From contig NW_025062475.1 in the NCBI RefSeq assembly GCF_000002995.4, forward strand, positions 10,110,187 to 10,174,186: a stretch of DNA of 64,000 bases, given 5' to 3'. A program made the position numbers and the translations under genes. Source of the DNA: Brugia malayi. Its lineage: Eukaryota > Nematoda > Chromadorea > Rhabditida > Onchocercidae. Positions 39,929 to 55,036 of this stretch are shown here, piece by piece. The notes under the pieces were generated by a model. That model was not told the DNA's origin. It did no database searches and saw nothing but the letters and a program-made list of their open reading frames with translations. Positions within the stretch are counted from its first letter, which is position 1; every line of letters begins with the position of its first letter.

Positions 39929-42900
39929 TTTTACCATTTGTATTTTAGAATTTGAAACGATTTTGAAAGGAAAACTGGTCACGAAAAATGAATTTAAAAT
40001 AAAAGTAGAAAAGAAAGATAGTTATCTTTTTTCTTTTTTACTTTCCTGTTAAATTTGTCATTTTCTTTAAAAAGTTCTTTATGTTTTCAATTTTATATCA
40101 ATTTTTACTTACAATAAATAGTATCAACATTGACGGAGAAACCGATCAAATTAATACAATGAATTCATTATAAAATATAGTATTCTTCATTTTTTTATAT
40201 AATTATAAGGTAATACTTTTTATGGTTTTGTCTTGAATTCCAAATAATTTCTAAAGCATTGGAGAGAGTAGAAAGATGAAAGAAGAAAACTTTAAAGAAA
40301 GTCGATGTTTTTCCTTTTTATGTTAATTTAACAGAAAATGTCAGACAGAAAAGGAGAAACTGATAAAATACCTGATTACTTAAATGATATCAGTGATATC
40401 ACATCAATAATACTGGATATATTCCATAGAACATAAGTTATTTTTATGATATCCATTTATATATTGATTTATTTCAATTTCAGCATTTATTATTGATGAT
40501 TTATACTGAATTCTCCTCTTCCTGTCTTAATTACAATCATCTTTTACCTTTTAAATATTGATGAAAGTAGTAGATTAATCCCATATATGAGAATATCTGG
40601 AAAATGATGTGTCATTTGTCATGGCAATGACGAAACGGTTATCCATTCTCCGTCTGTTATTCATTATCAACAATGAAATTACTATCCACTGTTTAATACA
40701 ATGATTAAATCGTTATTCATTTTTCCTATCCATAATTCATGATTATCATCCAGCACAACGATTAAATCCTTATCCATTATTTCTATTTATCATTCATTAC
40801 AACGATAAAATCACTATCTATCATGTCGATTAAATCATTATCTATCCTTTCAAGCATCATTTAAAAGAATTGACAAAGCCTTCCCTACTCGAATATGTGT
40901 TTATTTAGAAAGATCACCAGTACTTTATAATTATCAAAATTCCAATCTATCATCTTATTTCCATTCCCTGTTCCTTAGCGATCCGTGTCCTTTAACCCCC
41001 GAAAATTTCTTTTTTCTCCTATTTTCCTTGCCCGCTTTGCTCTTTTCCCTTCGAATTAATCAAGAAAGTTTCCAATCCTTCTACACTGCTTCTTCCCCTC
41101 CTTTTACTTTTCATTTCACAACGACACAATTATTCATTCTCTTCTTTATCTTAATTCAAATGAAAGAAAAGAAGAAAATTATATTTTGATTTTTTTTTTT
41201 CAAAATTTTCTTCAATACAGTAATTTTATTTCAGTTGTGTGTTTATCATTTTACACTTTTTAATTTCCAGTTAATTCCTGAAACGGAATAACGATATGAA
41301 ATGATGAAAAAAGGTGTGGACTTTTTTCTTTTTTAGTATAATAATATTATTATATAGAAAAGGAGCGTAAGGGAGAGAGAGAGAGGAGAAAAGAAAAAAG
41401 GAAGCAGTAGTTATGTTAGAATTTTTATAAGTTCGGAATAAGGAATGAAATCGTTTTTGTTCGTCCTTTTTTTCAAGGTTGATATCTTCGTTTTCTTTTT
41501 CACTTCGTGAATTTTCTAAATTGCAGTTTGGTTGGATACTTTATGTTTTTATTTATTTTAGAAGAAATAACATTAAATATCCTATTTGGTATAAATTAGT
41601 TGAAGTTTTGGCATTAATGTCATTAATTTTAATTGATTTCATTTTCAGTTAATATAATTTTGATTTTTACTATCTTTAAATTTCAGCATTTTTTGCATAA
41701 GTTATTTAATTATTATATTTGCATTGCAATAATTAAATTCTGGTGAACTTCTTCAGCTAATTCATTAAATTGGCTTTTTTATCTGTTCCATTTTGCGGTA
41801 ACTGAGTTATTTTTCAAAAAAGAAAAGAAAACCAAATGAAAGTTCAACAAGTTTACATTTATTTATTACTAAGACTCTGTTTTTTCTAGCCCAATTTACA
41901 AGGATTGATAGATTTAATCAGAATTAGGCCATGATAGTTTTGTTCATATCTGAATAAGTGCTGGATATAAACAGACTGGCATAGTGCCTTCTTAATATAT
42001 GTTTTTCTTTTTTGATAACCGAAGAATTAAGTATTTATTTTTAAATTTCATTTACTGATTGAAAATAAAATTTATACAAAACATTTGTGGGCATAACGAA
42101 CGTATATAATATGGAACAACTGAAATTGCAATATAAATGATTGGAATAATTCAAAATTCGTAGGTAAGAGAATCGTCAAATATTATATAACATGTTAATG
42201 AAATCTACACGAAGAAAGTATTCTGATTAGCATGCATCATCGATCAAAGACAGATAAATCTTCCAGTCCTTTTTCTTAACTATCTCTTCAGGACAAGAAT
42301 AGTTAATTAATTGGAAAGAGAAAAATGAAGATTTCAGCAAATGAAAAGAAGTCAAAGTATGAACATAGAATTAAATTTCAACGAAAAATCAAAAAGAAAT
42401 AGAAACATAAACAAAAGTATCAATTTATTAAAAGTCAGTTTCTCCTCCCATATTTTTTCCTATTATTTGAATGTAAAGGAAAAAATAAAGACAGAATTTG
42501 ACAAATTCTTTAACTATATATTTAAAATTTTAATATAAGATGTCACATACCATTATTGTTATCATATTTATATGTGCATCTTACATGCGATATTCTCGGA
42601 TTAAATATATCACTTATTCCAAGCTTGTTTATTTCACAATTACCACCAGAAATAGAACTGTCAACGAACTTTTTCTAAATTTTCTTAGCTTTTAATTTAC
42701 GATGTGTTATAAGAATTTAGATATATTTCATTACTCTAATGCGCAGTGAATTATTAAGGTTGGTAAAATATATTTCCAATATCATTTAAACATTTGAATC
42801 CTGGAAAATTACCATTATAATTGGCTTCCAAATTAATTTCACATGGCATGGTATTGAATGTTTTTCCTAAATACAGGTATGACTTATCATTATTACCAAG

Positions 42901-45900
42901 CATTAATAGGTGGCGACAGTAATGATTAATCTTAGTTAAAAATGTAATAAGGCAAATACGGTAGGTTACAGAAAATATTCGGAACTAAAAGTGGCGATAG
43001 TACGTAATACTTGTAAACTTTTTTATAAAAAATTTAGATGGAACTAATTTACTGAATAATTTCTGGAAGATCAGCTTTGCCTTATATATGAATAACGTAC
43101 TGTGAAGGAAAACATAACGATGGTATTTGTAAACTGAAATTACACCGTAATCTCTAGAAATATAAAGTAATACGAGTGTAAAATATGTTTGTTAAGTTAA
43201 TTATTAATGATATTTCAATCCAGTAAATAACAGTGAGCTCTTTCTTGTATATAAGGCTATATAGAGCTATTATTATTAAAATTTTCTTTATTTGAACAAA
43301 TTAAATCATTCTTGCCTTTTTTCTTTTTATCCTAAAAATTTAGAAAAATTTTTACATTATATTTCATACTTATTTGAAATTATTAGCATTTAAAATAATG
43401 AAATAAAAACAATAACAATAATGGAAATATCTTTCAATCCTTAAAAATTAGTACGAAAAATTTGATTCCTTAGAAAACGAGATATATCGCTCCCCAAAAT
43501 ATGTATTATAATAATTTGTTGGCTGAAAAGCGAAGATGAAATTTGCTTTTCTAAAATTCTAAACTTTCTAAAAATCTTTTTTTACAATATGAATTTTACT
43601 TCCAAATGAAAATTGTTCTATTGGAATATTATTAGCATATTTATCGCTTGTTTTACTCCTGAAAGGAATTTGCAGAATCAAAAAAAAAAAGCAAGAAAAA
43701 ACGCAAAAAATTTTTCATTATTCAAATTTTCAAAATAAATTCGTTTTTTTTTTGACTCTATATTTTCCCAATAAACTTGTAATATTTAAAATATATAACT
43801 TTATTATCATACAGTGTCGTGAATTCGAATTAACATTTTGGTCAGAAGAGTAGTTGATTTAGATTAGTTAAGCTCACTTGACTTACTTTAAGCTTGTAGA
43901 ACTTCTTATCTGTTAGCGAGATCGACTCAGACATGATTTATTTCCTTTATAAATGTGAATTGATACAATATGCAGTCGAATAATTGAAACGCAGCGAAGG
44001 AACAAATGGCACTGTTAAGGAGGAGGAAGAGAAGACTGCCACCGACTTTAAGGGTGCAGGAAGTGGGTTCACTTAGCAGATTAACATTCACAACGAAGAC
44101 AGATGTACATTTACTATTTGAGGTTTAGATAAAGGATTCATTGTTTGGAAAGAATGAGATCTAGCAATGAATCATTAGCATTATTCTAAACACTTTGTGT
44201 GTAACCAAAATTTTTCGGTTTTCTGACATGTAGTATGCTGTAATTTAAATTTGTTGTAATTAATAATCAATGGAATTTTATATTTCTATGAAGAAATCTT
44301 TTACAATAATCAATTTGGCTGTGCAAATTATCTTAATGCAAAAAAAGACTTTTCATGATTGAATATAAGTGAAATTAAAATTAATAAAAATTACAGCGAA
44401 AATGTTAATAATGGAAAGTTCTCTTTGGCACATCTGAAATTTCGATTGAAAGTAATTTATGTTTACATAAAATTTGAATGCCACACAGTACATCTGCCCT
44501 CCTTCCCTCATTCCTTGTCTTCAGTTCATTTCTACCTTGTTTGTTATCATAAAGGCGAAAGTGTCATCAGTTTTAGTTTGCATGATTAATTTAATGAGAT
44601 CAATTAAATTTACCATTTTATTTCTATGTTTCATCCATAAACCTCATTCCACCTAAATTTATTTTCTCTGAATTGGATTCGAAAATTTTAAATTATTTTC
44701 AAAATTTTGACTAATTGAGAACAATGTAAATTATCTTCTATATCTCAAACTATGCTCCTCATTAAAAGTTATTTCACATTGATTACTTTCATTACTATTT
44801 GTTTTTACTTCTTTATCGACAAGAAAACATACTTATAGATTCATTTGAAAAAAAGTTAAATTGAAAAGGATTTTTTTTTTTTTTTTAAATAATATCATTT
44901 TTTCAGGATTCTTCAATATCTTATTTCATTGAGTCAAGAAATTAAAGATTATTGATGGTTTTTGAAGATTATATGCTTCTCGAATGACTTTTTGCCGATT
45001 CATTTTAAATTTTAAATGAATTCTAAATTTTCTGTACCTAGACTTCCAAAAACCGAAAAAACTGAGAATATTATAAAGTTTGTTTTTATCAGTTAAATGT
45101 AGTTAATTCTTGTTTTTAGTCCTCTTATAATTAAGTAAACTGAAATAGTGCATATTTTGTTTATTTAAAAAGAAAGAAATAAAAAATGGTTACATAGGGA
45201 AGTGAAAAGTGAATCATTTAAAGATGCATTAAAAAATCTTGAACAAGTCTTCGAAGTTTAAATTAATTATACAAAACAAATTGTTTCTGCTCAATTACAT
45301 TCAATTATTTTATTAAATATTTAAAGAATTAAGCATAAAATATTTGGTTACTATTTTGTTAGCTGTTGTCATATGGTAAATGACTGTTACAATTTATGTT
45401 TACCAAATGGATATTTATTATATTTTTCAGATTTTATTCCACAGCGATCAAAATTTTCTGCGTAAATTATTCTATTTAATATCAAACAACTTCTCCTTCA
45501 ATATTCATACAATTTGTAAAAATTATTTATGGTTGTATATTTAGTTTAGCTGAATTGTTTTCATTTTGCATTTGCATATTGAATTTTATTTAATTTCTGG
45601 AATGGAAAAAGAGATGTTAAAAATTTATATTTAACCACTATGATGCAATTTCATTATCGTTTCATCAAATTATTCATTCGCATATGTTTTATTTACAGAC
45701 ACAGTGCCACTCAACAAATTATTCATTTTTTTTTTTTTTTCTGAAAACCTCAAAAAATTTTTTCCAAACTTTTTTGTTGTTATTGTCTAGTCAGCTGCAC
45801 TGATTCATCTATGCTTATATCATCGTTTCTTCTTTATAATCTTTTGTTCCAAATAGATCAATATATCACCTAACGGGTGATATTTAATCCGATCTATGAA

Positions 45901-46775
45901 GTCACTTTCATAATTTATAAAATAATTTTATTTCTTGCAAACAAAATTAATTCCAACTCTCAAAATGAAAAAGGAATGGTGGAAGAGATAATTTATGTTT
46001 GCTGCTAATTTCAATTTTCTAAATTATTTTGATATTTTTTAACAGATTTTTGCAGAAATTATGAAAAAAAAAAATTCGGAAATCTAATAATTACCGCATA
46101 AAATGTTTTTCATAGTTTGAATATATTTACCCATTTGTTGTAAAACATCATTAAAGATGAAATTGTTTGGCTAGAAAACAGGATTTTCTGGTTGACTCAT
46201 AAATTAGAAGGGTCATTCTGTATGTTCATTTCAGAATATCTCTTGATAATTCCTGAAAAAAGTTAAAAAAAAAAAAAACAGATTGTTTATAAAATTTGGT
46301 TTCACCATGTATTTACTATATAGTTATACATATATGATCTTACTATTTCTTCAAAATTTTAGCACCTTTCTAATTATTTCTTATATCAATAGAAAAAGGA
46401 AAAAAGAAATTATCTAAAATTCGACAGAAAAAGAGATTATCTAATATTTTGAATTGAAAAATTTTTTTAAATTAATTTTTTGTTCAAATTTTTTTACTAA
46501 TTCTTTTTTTCTAGCACTGTTTTTCCGATATTTGCAATGGAAGATCCTAAATTTTTCCTCATTTTATCCTCAATTTTTTTCATATATATTTTTTTGTTTT
46601 ATTGGAAAAAAAATTTTCTAATTTTTTGAATTCTTTCTTTGCTACAACTTTTCATAGTGTATGAAATGGAAATTTCGCAGTTTTAGTTTGTAATTGTTTC
46701 AAAAAAAAAAAAAAAAAGTAGAAGCAAATTTTTTGGATTGTTTGTTACGTTTTTTGAAATATATTTTGAAGCGGA
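39929..46775. other. Long AT-rich intergenic region
   Basis: About 6.8 kb with no exon I can support. It contains homopolymer runs, purine-rich runs (41355-41405) and the decayed minisatellite at 40670-40860. The open frames at 42341 and 44359 are short, lack splice partners and match nothing known to me. Confidence 0.5.
40670..40860. repeat. Decayed minisatellite
   Basis: Loose units built on CAAYGATTAAATC-TTATYCAT, seen at about 40700, 40758, 40800 and 40828, with variable spacing and divergence. Confidence 0.45.
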
Positions 46776-49700
46776 ATGGACAAAAAATTGACGCTAATTG
46801 GCGAATTAATTCACGAAATCAAGAAATCATGGAATGACTCATATTGTTTACAACATGAACAGTTTTTCCAGGCAAATGTTCTGGCTGACGATATTATTCA
46901 GGTAGGGCCAAAAAGCTTAAAGTGATTTGAATGAAAAGATGATTTTACTGTGATTTCATTTCCCTTACTTATATTTTCAGAAGTTAATTAATTTGCGTAA
47001 TTTATGCAGTAATATATCCTTGAGTACTACGAAGAATGAATGTTATGATAAGATATTAATGAATAGTGATACACGACAATGTTTGCCTCACCATGGAGAA
47101 ATTCACAGTTAGTTTAATTTGACAAAATTTTAGAAATAAAAAAGAAAGAAGCAGCAAGCAAATTAAAATGAAAATAAATTAATTAAATTTTTGAGTTAAC
47201 TATATATATATTGTACAAATTTGATGTTAATTATGCACCGTACTGATTTAGAGAGTGTTGTACAAATTTAGAGTTAACTATGTACTGTAAGTTTCGAATT
47301 AACTAGTATCGTACGAGCTTAAAGCCAACTAGCTGTATACGATACAAAATTAGGGTCAGTTATACGGTATATATGGAAAGCATATACGATTACTGTAACA
47401 TAAGGATTTTTTTTTTTTTTTTTAGCTGAGCAAATGGTTAATATAAAAACGGAAGCAGTGCTAAACAATGATGAAGCAAATTTAATAGAGATAGCTCATC
47501 ATGCATTTAATAATGAGAATTATGCAAAATGTGTTCGAACAATTGAAAGGATTGCAACATTGCAACAGAGCAAATTAAATCCGTAAGTTCAATTAAATAG
47601 TCACATTCAAAAATTTCCATATTTCATTTTTTTTTTTTTCTAAAAAATTTGTCTTGTAATTATATTTTTTCCCGAATTATGGAACTCTCAACTAATTCCT
47701 GATTATTGTTAATAGCAACAGTGACAATGTAGCATAGCGATCTATTCATCTTGGCAAATATTTGATGTATTTCGACAAGTTCAGCAAATGAGCTAGATTT
47801 CATTAAGACTTATGAATTTGGGATCAAAATTATTCCATCTATTGCAAGATCACTTGTACAACCTAAAGAGAGAGAGAGAAGGAGAGAAGTGAATAAACGC
47901 GGGTTATTTCATGTTTTTAGTTTCATTCCAGAACTATTTGGCAACTATCGTAAACAGTCTTTTATTTTAAATAAGTTTTAAAATTGCATAGAATTTATAT
48001 TTTCTTTAGTAATTCTTAGATTTGCAACTATTTCCTTCCTACTTTGCATAGTGTATCTACCTATTTAATTTAATAGGTAATATCAAACTTTTCCCATTTT
48101 TTCAAACAACGCCAAAGAGATGCAATCTTTTTGAATAATTATATTTCTTATAGAATTCTCATGGATTTATGCCATAAATCATATAAAAAAGTTATCCAAA
48201 GTGCGGCATCAAATACTGATCGGCTAAAATTGTGTGAATGGTGGAGGTTATTTGTTGGTGATTGATTTTCAAATTATTTCTTTATTTCATTGTTTTAATT
48301 GTTCCATTTTTCCTAATTTTTTATGAATTAAAATAGAGATTAGCGTAACTAAATTTATTTACAGTGATTAAATATTATTATTTGAATTATCAACTAAAGC
48401 AATTAAATTGTAGTAGCAGTTTACTACAAGTATCGAAATTTAGGTGATAACTGTGTGTGAAAGATTGGGAAATTCTAGCAAAGTTAATAAATGTTAGTTA
48501 CAAATTTCAATCATGAAATAATTTTTAGCTTTTTATTTCCTTTTCTCTCTCTTTCTCTCTTTTCTTGTTTTGCTTTACTCAAGAAAAGAAATAACAACCA
48601 TATTTGGATAATGACAAAATATAAAATATTTTAACGATAACGATTCAGGAAACATATGAAACTAAATTCCTGAAAATGAATGCATTTAGCAGATATATAC
48701 TTTTTTCAAAAATATCAAAAAATATTAAAAATTTATGAGACAAATTAGAATTCAAAACTCAGAAAAGATTTGCATTACGATTAGAAACTGAAATGCAAAA
48801 AAAAAAAAGAGATGATTCGGAAAATGAAAAATGAAGAATGCTGAGAATTATGGCAAAAAAAAAGAAAGATGAAGAATGAAGAATGCATAACGAAAACATT
48901 TCATTTCACTTCATTGTAATTCAGAATAAAAATTTGAAAAGAATAAAGGGAGAGATCGAAACAAGATTGAGTTAACATTTAAGCATTATGAGAGGAATAA
49001 AAATGAATAGAATAATCGAATTAACATGATTAAATCAAAATTGAAATGGCCGAATTAAAATTAATTTTTTTTTCCAAGAAAAAAGAAACATCAGAAAATT
49101 AGAAAAAAAAAATAATATTGGAAGGAAGAAATAAGCAAACAAATAAAGTTTTAAATTTCAGAAAGTACAAGATTGGATGATTCATCAAATGAAGCATTAC
49201 TCTGTCAGATCGATTGGCGCAGTGAATGTTTGCAAGAAAGATTAAAACTTACGAGATGTGTTAATGAACGAATGCGAATATCGGAATTATTGATTGTTAG
49301 TTTGATCGAAGCATATGAGGTGAATAATATTTGCAAGAAAATTTTAAATGAAATTAGAATTTTAAATTTGATTTTAAAATTGAAATATTTGATTTAAATT
49401 ATAAATTTAGGTTGCTGTTCAATGTATGGCAACATTTTCAGCCGTCAAATTAAAGCAACGCATCGATGGTTTATGTTCAATGATTAATGATTATTTGCGC
49501 AATTTTTCTGGTATTTTTTTAAGTCGCTTTTCTATTTTTATTTTTTCCAAATTATCAACTATCATTAGTATTAAAAATTATTTTGACTTCTAATTAAGTG
49601 ATTTTAATTAATTTAATGATTTCATTTTTCTTTTTTTTTTTTTTAAAAAAGATATTTGATCATTTTCAATTTTTTATAAATTAAATTCATGTCTTCCTGA

Positions 49701-50970
49701 CACCAAAAGATAAGGGATGATTAATTTATTAACCAAAAGGAAAGTGAAATGAACCTTTAAATTGGTAATAGAAATTATCGGCAGATTACTATCAAAAGTA
49801 TTGTTTGTAATATTAAATATTTCATTATCATTGCTACAATATGTGTGAAAAGAAGCAATGTGCTTATTAATTTTATCAAGTAATTTAGTAAATTGTTTAT
49901 CGGATTGTGTGCATACAATAGCATTTGTTGACAATAATAACGGAATTAGAATGTGAATTTAGAATTGGACAAAGTATCATTGGTGATTGAAGAAGGAATC
50001 GAACTCTTAAGGCTTATCTATAATGAAGCAAAGGATGAGTTCAATACAACGATACAAAATAATTCGAAAAATGAAGATGACAGAAAAATTGTTAGCTTAT
50101 TTTCAAGTTTCGAATTAAAAATAGTGAATTGAACCTGATAATGATGATAAAGAATAAGAAGCACTTTTCATTTTAATGATTCTAGTGATAAGGAATATTT
50201 TTCTTTCTTCAAAAAATAGGAAAAAGATAACGAGTTACTTTGATGGTTTTGTTACATGATGGTAAAAATTTATGAAAATGTCGAATAAATAATGCAAAAA
50301 GACAAAGCTAATCATAATATACAACTAAGAAATTTAATAAAATCATTATTTTCATGTTTGAATTTAAGAATAAATAAATGAAATCACTATTTCATCTATG
50401 AAATTGAGGATGAATCATATGAATGTAAATTGAAATGGATTAGATTTTTGGAAAAATCAAACTTATTACTAATTTAATTGAAATAATAGTTCAAGCTTTT
50501 TGAATAATTTCTTTCTATTATTCATTTCTTTTCTCTCTTCCTCTCTTTCTCTTTGTACTTGTTTTCTCTAAATCATAAAATCATTTTATATAATTTTGAT
50601 CTAATTTAATTCCTACATGTACATATTAGAGCAAAATATGCTATAACAAAATAAAAGAGAACGAAAATTTTGATAAATTTAAAGTTTCTTTTAATAAATT
50701 AAAATAATTTAAAATTAAGTTAAGATATTTCAGTTAATGGCAATAATGAACGAAATCAATCTTGTCTTACAGCACTGCAGTTGGTGTGATATTAATAAGG
50801 CGGAAATTAAGCCAACTGATATGATAACTGTATGCAATCATTCTAACACAGCTATCATCGATCAAAGCAATACTTCAACAAATGACTTATCATCTGATGA
50901 CGATGATGGTGATGATAATGATAATGATAATGATCTCTATCATGATGATATCATTGAAGCACGCTTTTAA
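46776..50970 (+). CDS. Unknown protein (378 aa) with acidic tail
   Basis: Family not recognised. Eight exons, 46776-46901, 46981-47107, 47426-47582, 48154-48257, 49162-49319, 49411-49510, 49963-50090 and 50734-50970, have good GT-AG borders and fully consistent phases, giving 378 residues. The product is largely alpha-helical by eye: a helical N-terminus (GELIHEIKKSWND), a TPR-like pair around residues 100-125 (IAHHAFNNENYAKCVRTIER), then helices through about residue 310, a polar linker and a strongly acidic end (SSDDDDGDDNDNDND). No signal peptide, transmembrane segment or catalytic motif is visible. The start is the first ATG after a possible acceptor (TTTTGAAG, 4 nt upstream). An AATAAA at 51037-51042 follows the stop. 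Splice consistency over eight exons makes it a real gene; nothing in the neighbourhood hints at its job. Confidence 0.78.
47190..47365. repeat. Degenerate tandem repeat in an intron
   Basis: Four to five loose units resembling TACAAATTTAGAGTTAACTA (clearest at about 47260) lie in the second intron of the 378-residue gene. Units are 30-40 bp and strongly diverged. Confidence 0.5.
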
Positions 50971-53900
50971 TTATCTTTTCCAAATAATTAATCAATTTTG
51001 TAATTTTGTTGGCATAAAAAAAGGCAGCCAATTGTAAATAAATTGAAATTTTTTGGAAGAAATAAGAAAGAAAATAATAAATATATGGAAATAATGGTAA
51101 AAAAGAAGATGAACATTATGATTACGAATAACATTTGTGAAATTTTTTTTGTATAAAATTTAAAATTTGTAAAATTTATTCATTCAATATTTTAATTGCC
51201 TATTTGTTCATAAAAAAAAAAAAAAAAATTCATTATTCATTATTCTAAAAAAACAAAAAATTTTTTTGGATCAAAATTTTATTTTAAATGAAATTTGATT
51301 GAAAGACTATCTCACAATATGAAATTTAATCATATAATTTGCATGTTAATGTGTACAAAGGTGTAAATAATAGAATAAATAATTAAACAACTAAGCAAAA
51401 TGAAAGTAATTCAATTCTCAATAAATTTGTGCTTTCCATATGAAACTTAAATCATTTAATTTAATTTTTATTTCAGTTTTAGATTATTGTTTCAGAAAAA
51501 AAATTATTAGTCCCATTACTTTATATGGTGATACACTCAAATATTAAGTGTCTTTAATTCATAATATTAATATAAATAATTTGTTTCAATATTATTTCTT
51601 TTATATAACATAATTCTTGTCGTTTTCTTCTTGTAGAAGATTTATCAAAATTTTCACTATTTTTTGATTAATTAATATTATAGAAATCGTTATTTCTGAG
51701 CATAATTAAATATTCAATGAATTATCAAATCAGTAGGAAAATTCTTAAACACAATGATACCTCAGTGAAATGCTGAATTGTTCGATTTATCAATAACTAA
51801 CTCTTCTAGTTGATATCAATTCAATTTTTTTTAATATTATTTTAAGAGTTTTTTTACCACTTTCATTTTCTTTTACGTGAAATGCGCTGCCATTATTACG
51901 CTTGAGCATATGGTCGCATCACGTAAAACAAATTGCCCATTTTATTTTTGCACGCAACACATTAAATCGATTCATCATGTTTGAAGTCTGCATAGCAGTG
52001 ACAGGAAATAATCAAAAGGTCAAATAAAGGTAATAAGTGAAAAGATCTTAAATCTTAAATGATATGACAATCGTTGGCGTAATTATTACCTCAAGAATTA
52101 TTTTAAAACTTTAAGTGTGACATTTTTTTAAAGAAAAGAGAAAACTCTGCTCGAGAATCTTAAATTTTCATTGCAAAAATTATTGCTAGAAAATTTACCG
52201 CAAAAAGGTAATAAGCAATTAAATGCTTAATAATGCGTCATCAATTCAGTGACTCAAATTGATTTGATAATTCCGCAATAAGATGGAATAATAAACACAA
52301 AGTTAATGTTTTATTTTCAACGAATTGAAATCTTAACAACCTTAATGCTGTCATTCCTGAATAATTCATCGGAAGACAATCAGGAATTAATCTTCAACCT
52401 GTTCAATATAAAGTGCATATTAAAAAAAGAAATTAAAACCCGAGTTATTTATTTCAGAAGTATTCAATCATAATTACCTTTATTCGAACAGCAAACCTTC
52501 CGGTAAAACTAATTATTTCGGCCTCAAAAAAAAAAAAGCTGGAATCCAGATTAACTCACCAATTCAGGAAATTCTTTTCTTTAATTTCAGAAATTGATTT
52601 TACTTTATTATTTATTTCTTTTTTTCTTGTCTTCGTTTGGGGTTTTCCTTAAAAATTAAACTATCATATTTTAAAAGGAGAAAAATGAAAAAATTTTCTA
52701 TTTGATCGTAAGGACATAACTTCAGTAATAAAAAAGTTCAACTTTTTTTTTTGAAAGCAACTAGCAATTTTCTTTGACAAAAGAAAATCCATAACAGTTG
52801 CATACGTTTTTTTTTAATTTAATGTTAACGAAATTAAATACATCTGCAACATTGCTGATAGCAACAACAACAACAACAACAGAATAAAAAACAATAACAA
52901 AATGATAATAATAATAATAATGGCAATAAATAATAATGAAAATAAATATAAAAATGACAACAAAGAGAGAAAAGCAACAATTTTTAAAAAATTCATTCTG
53001 ACAAATCTGATAAAATGACAACGAAATGTTTATTCTTACATTAATATTGGGATAATAAATTAAAGCCGTATGGTACTACCAGCAAAGGATATTATCATAT
53101 GATAATGATAGCAAAGATGGTGGAATAATTAACGATTGATTTCGATATGTGATAAGATAAGACTGATGCTACATCAATTGATACTATATTATAAGTGATA
53201 ATATCTTAAATAATATAAATATGATGCATGTTTAGCTTGTACAATACGATCTATTCAAAAGTGAAAGTATTATTTGAACAATTAATTGAAATGTTGAACT
53301 TCTGAAACAATATGACAAAAGTTTCAATTTAATAAGATTTTAAAATTTTCGCTATGGTAAAATTTTTAGAATTTTAATGGAATTAAAAAATTTTTGAATG
53401 TTTTATTGAAATAGAATTTTCATTTTTCGTTTTTTTTTTTGTTTAATATTTGAAAATAATAAATCGAATAAATAAAAGTTAAAAAACTTGTTCTTCCTTT
53501 TTTCTCATCCATTCTATACGGAGAGAATAAGAAGGAAATTCAATCACTTACGTGGCCTGTAAAAGGATCGAAATTATTGGATTACACGTAAGTGAACTGA
53601 TTTAATTGAACAGATGTAATTGAGAATGTGATTGAAACAGCGGCAATATTCGAATTCCATCGATTAACTGTTTACACTCATTTCTGCTTTCACTATTACT
53701 TTGTGAAAAATTGACCCATTTGATCCTTTGACCTATACATAAGTGACCTTCACCATTCATGTAATAGATGTAAGTTACGTGAATTACTAAGTTATACGTA
53801 ACTGGACAGATATCACATGGGATTTAATCAATGATAATATTTAAATGCTGTTGATTAACAAGGAATACCATTTCTATTTTCATCATTACGTGCTATTAGC

Positions 53901-53981
53901 CAGCCCATTTGACCTGTATGGATAGTATAGTATTATTGATTAGCAATTTGCGCCATATCTATCCCACTGATTCCGCTACCA

Positions 53982-54028
53982 ATTAAGGAAGAATTTTCTT
54001 TTTCGATTAAGGAAGAATTTTCTTTTTC
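53982..54028. repeat. Two-copy 24-bp tandem duplication
   Basis: A 23-bp unit beginning ATTAAGGAAGAATTTTC is repeated exactly at 53982-54004 and 54006-54028. Confidence 0.9.
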
Positions 54029-55008
54029 AAATAATTCAAAATTTTCACTTCAATATCAAAATTAGTAGAAATTTTACATGTAAAATTATTTTTTTAACGA
54101 TTTAAAGAGTAGCAATAATGATATCGATGAAACAAACATGAAATTAATAATGGTTTGATTAAAATTAATGAATTTTAATTAAGTGGTAAGGTTTCTGAAA
54201 TTAATGAAATATATGTCAAAAACAATCAAAATTTTTTTCTTCACTTTTTTCTCTTTTCTTAAACAAAAAATTCTTCGAAAAAAACAAAACATTATTAGTT
54301 GGATTTTTATTTTTACAACTTAATTAAGCTAATTTTCTTTCATCTAGTTTGCTTGGATTTTTTAAATCAACATTTTACCACTTATCATTAAGAGATAGTA
54401 AAATGGCACTTTATTCAGTAAATAATTTTAGTAAAAATTCCATAAAATAAATGATCCATCTATTATTTCATTGTTTTTGTAAAATGATGAATAAAATATA
54501 TAAATTTATTTTGAAAAAATGCAATTAATTATAAAGAAAAATTTTTCAGTGATATTTAGCTTAAAAAAGGGAAATATTTTAATATAGCAAACAATTTTTC
54601 ATTTTGCTTTTTTTCTATTTTATATCGTAGAATCAATCCATTTGCATTCTATCGCACAATTAATTCCACTCTATTTCAGAAAATTGTTCCATCACAACAA
54701 GTTTCTGTTTTCCTCTTTTTTTTATGACAACTTAGTACTTAAAAAATATTTTTGTATTTTTATTTTTCAAAAATATATTTGAAGAAAAAAAAAAGGAATT
54801 TAACTTCTGTCATTCGTTCTAGATGATACATTGATTTTTGAAGAGAAATTTGTTGAAACAAATTAATTAACTACTTCTTAAAAAAGTTTATTAACGAAGT
54901 GCATATTCATGAATTTATATTATAATGCTGTTTAATTATATATATTGTCGGTATTTCAATATGAATTTCACATTTCAATATTAAATTTGCAACATTTTAG
55001 TATATCTC

Positions 55009-55036
55009 AAAAAAAAAAAAAAAAAAAAAAAAAAAA
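55009..55036. repeat. Poly(A) run
   Basis: Twenty-eight consecutive A. A second run of about 24 A follows at 55966-55989. No target-site duplication or retrotransposon body was seen next to either. Confidence 0.9.
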
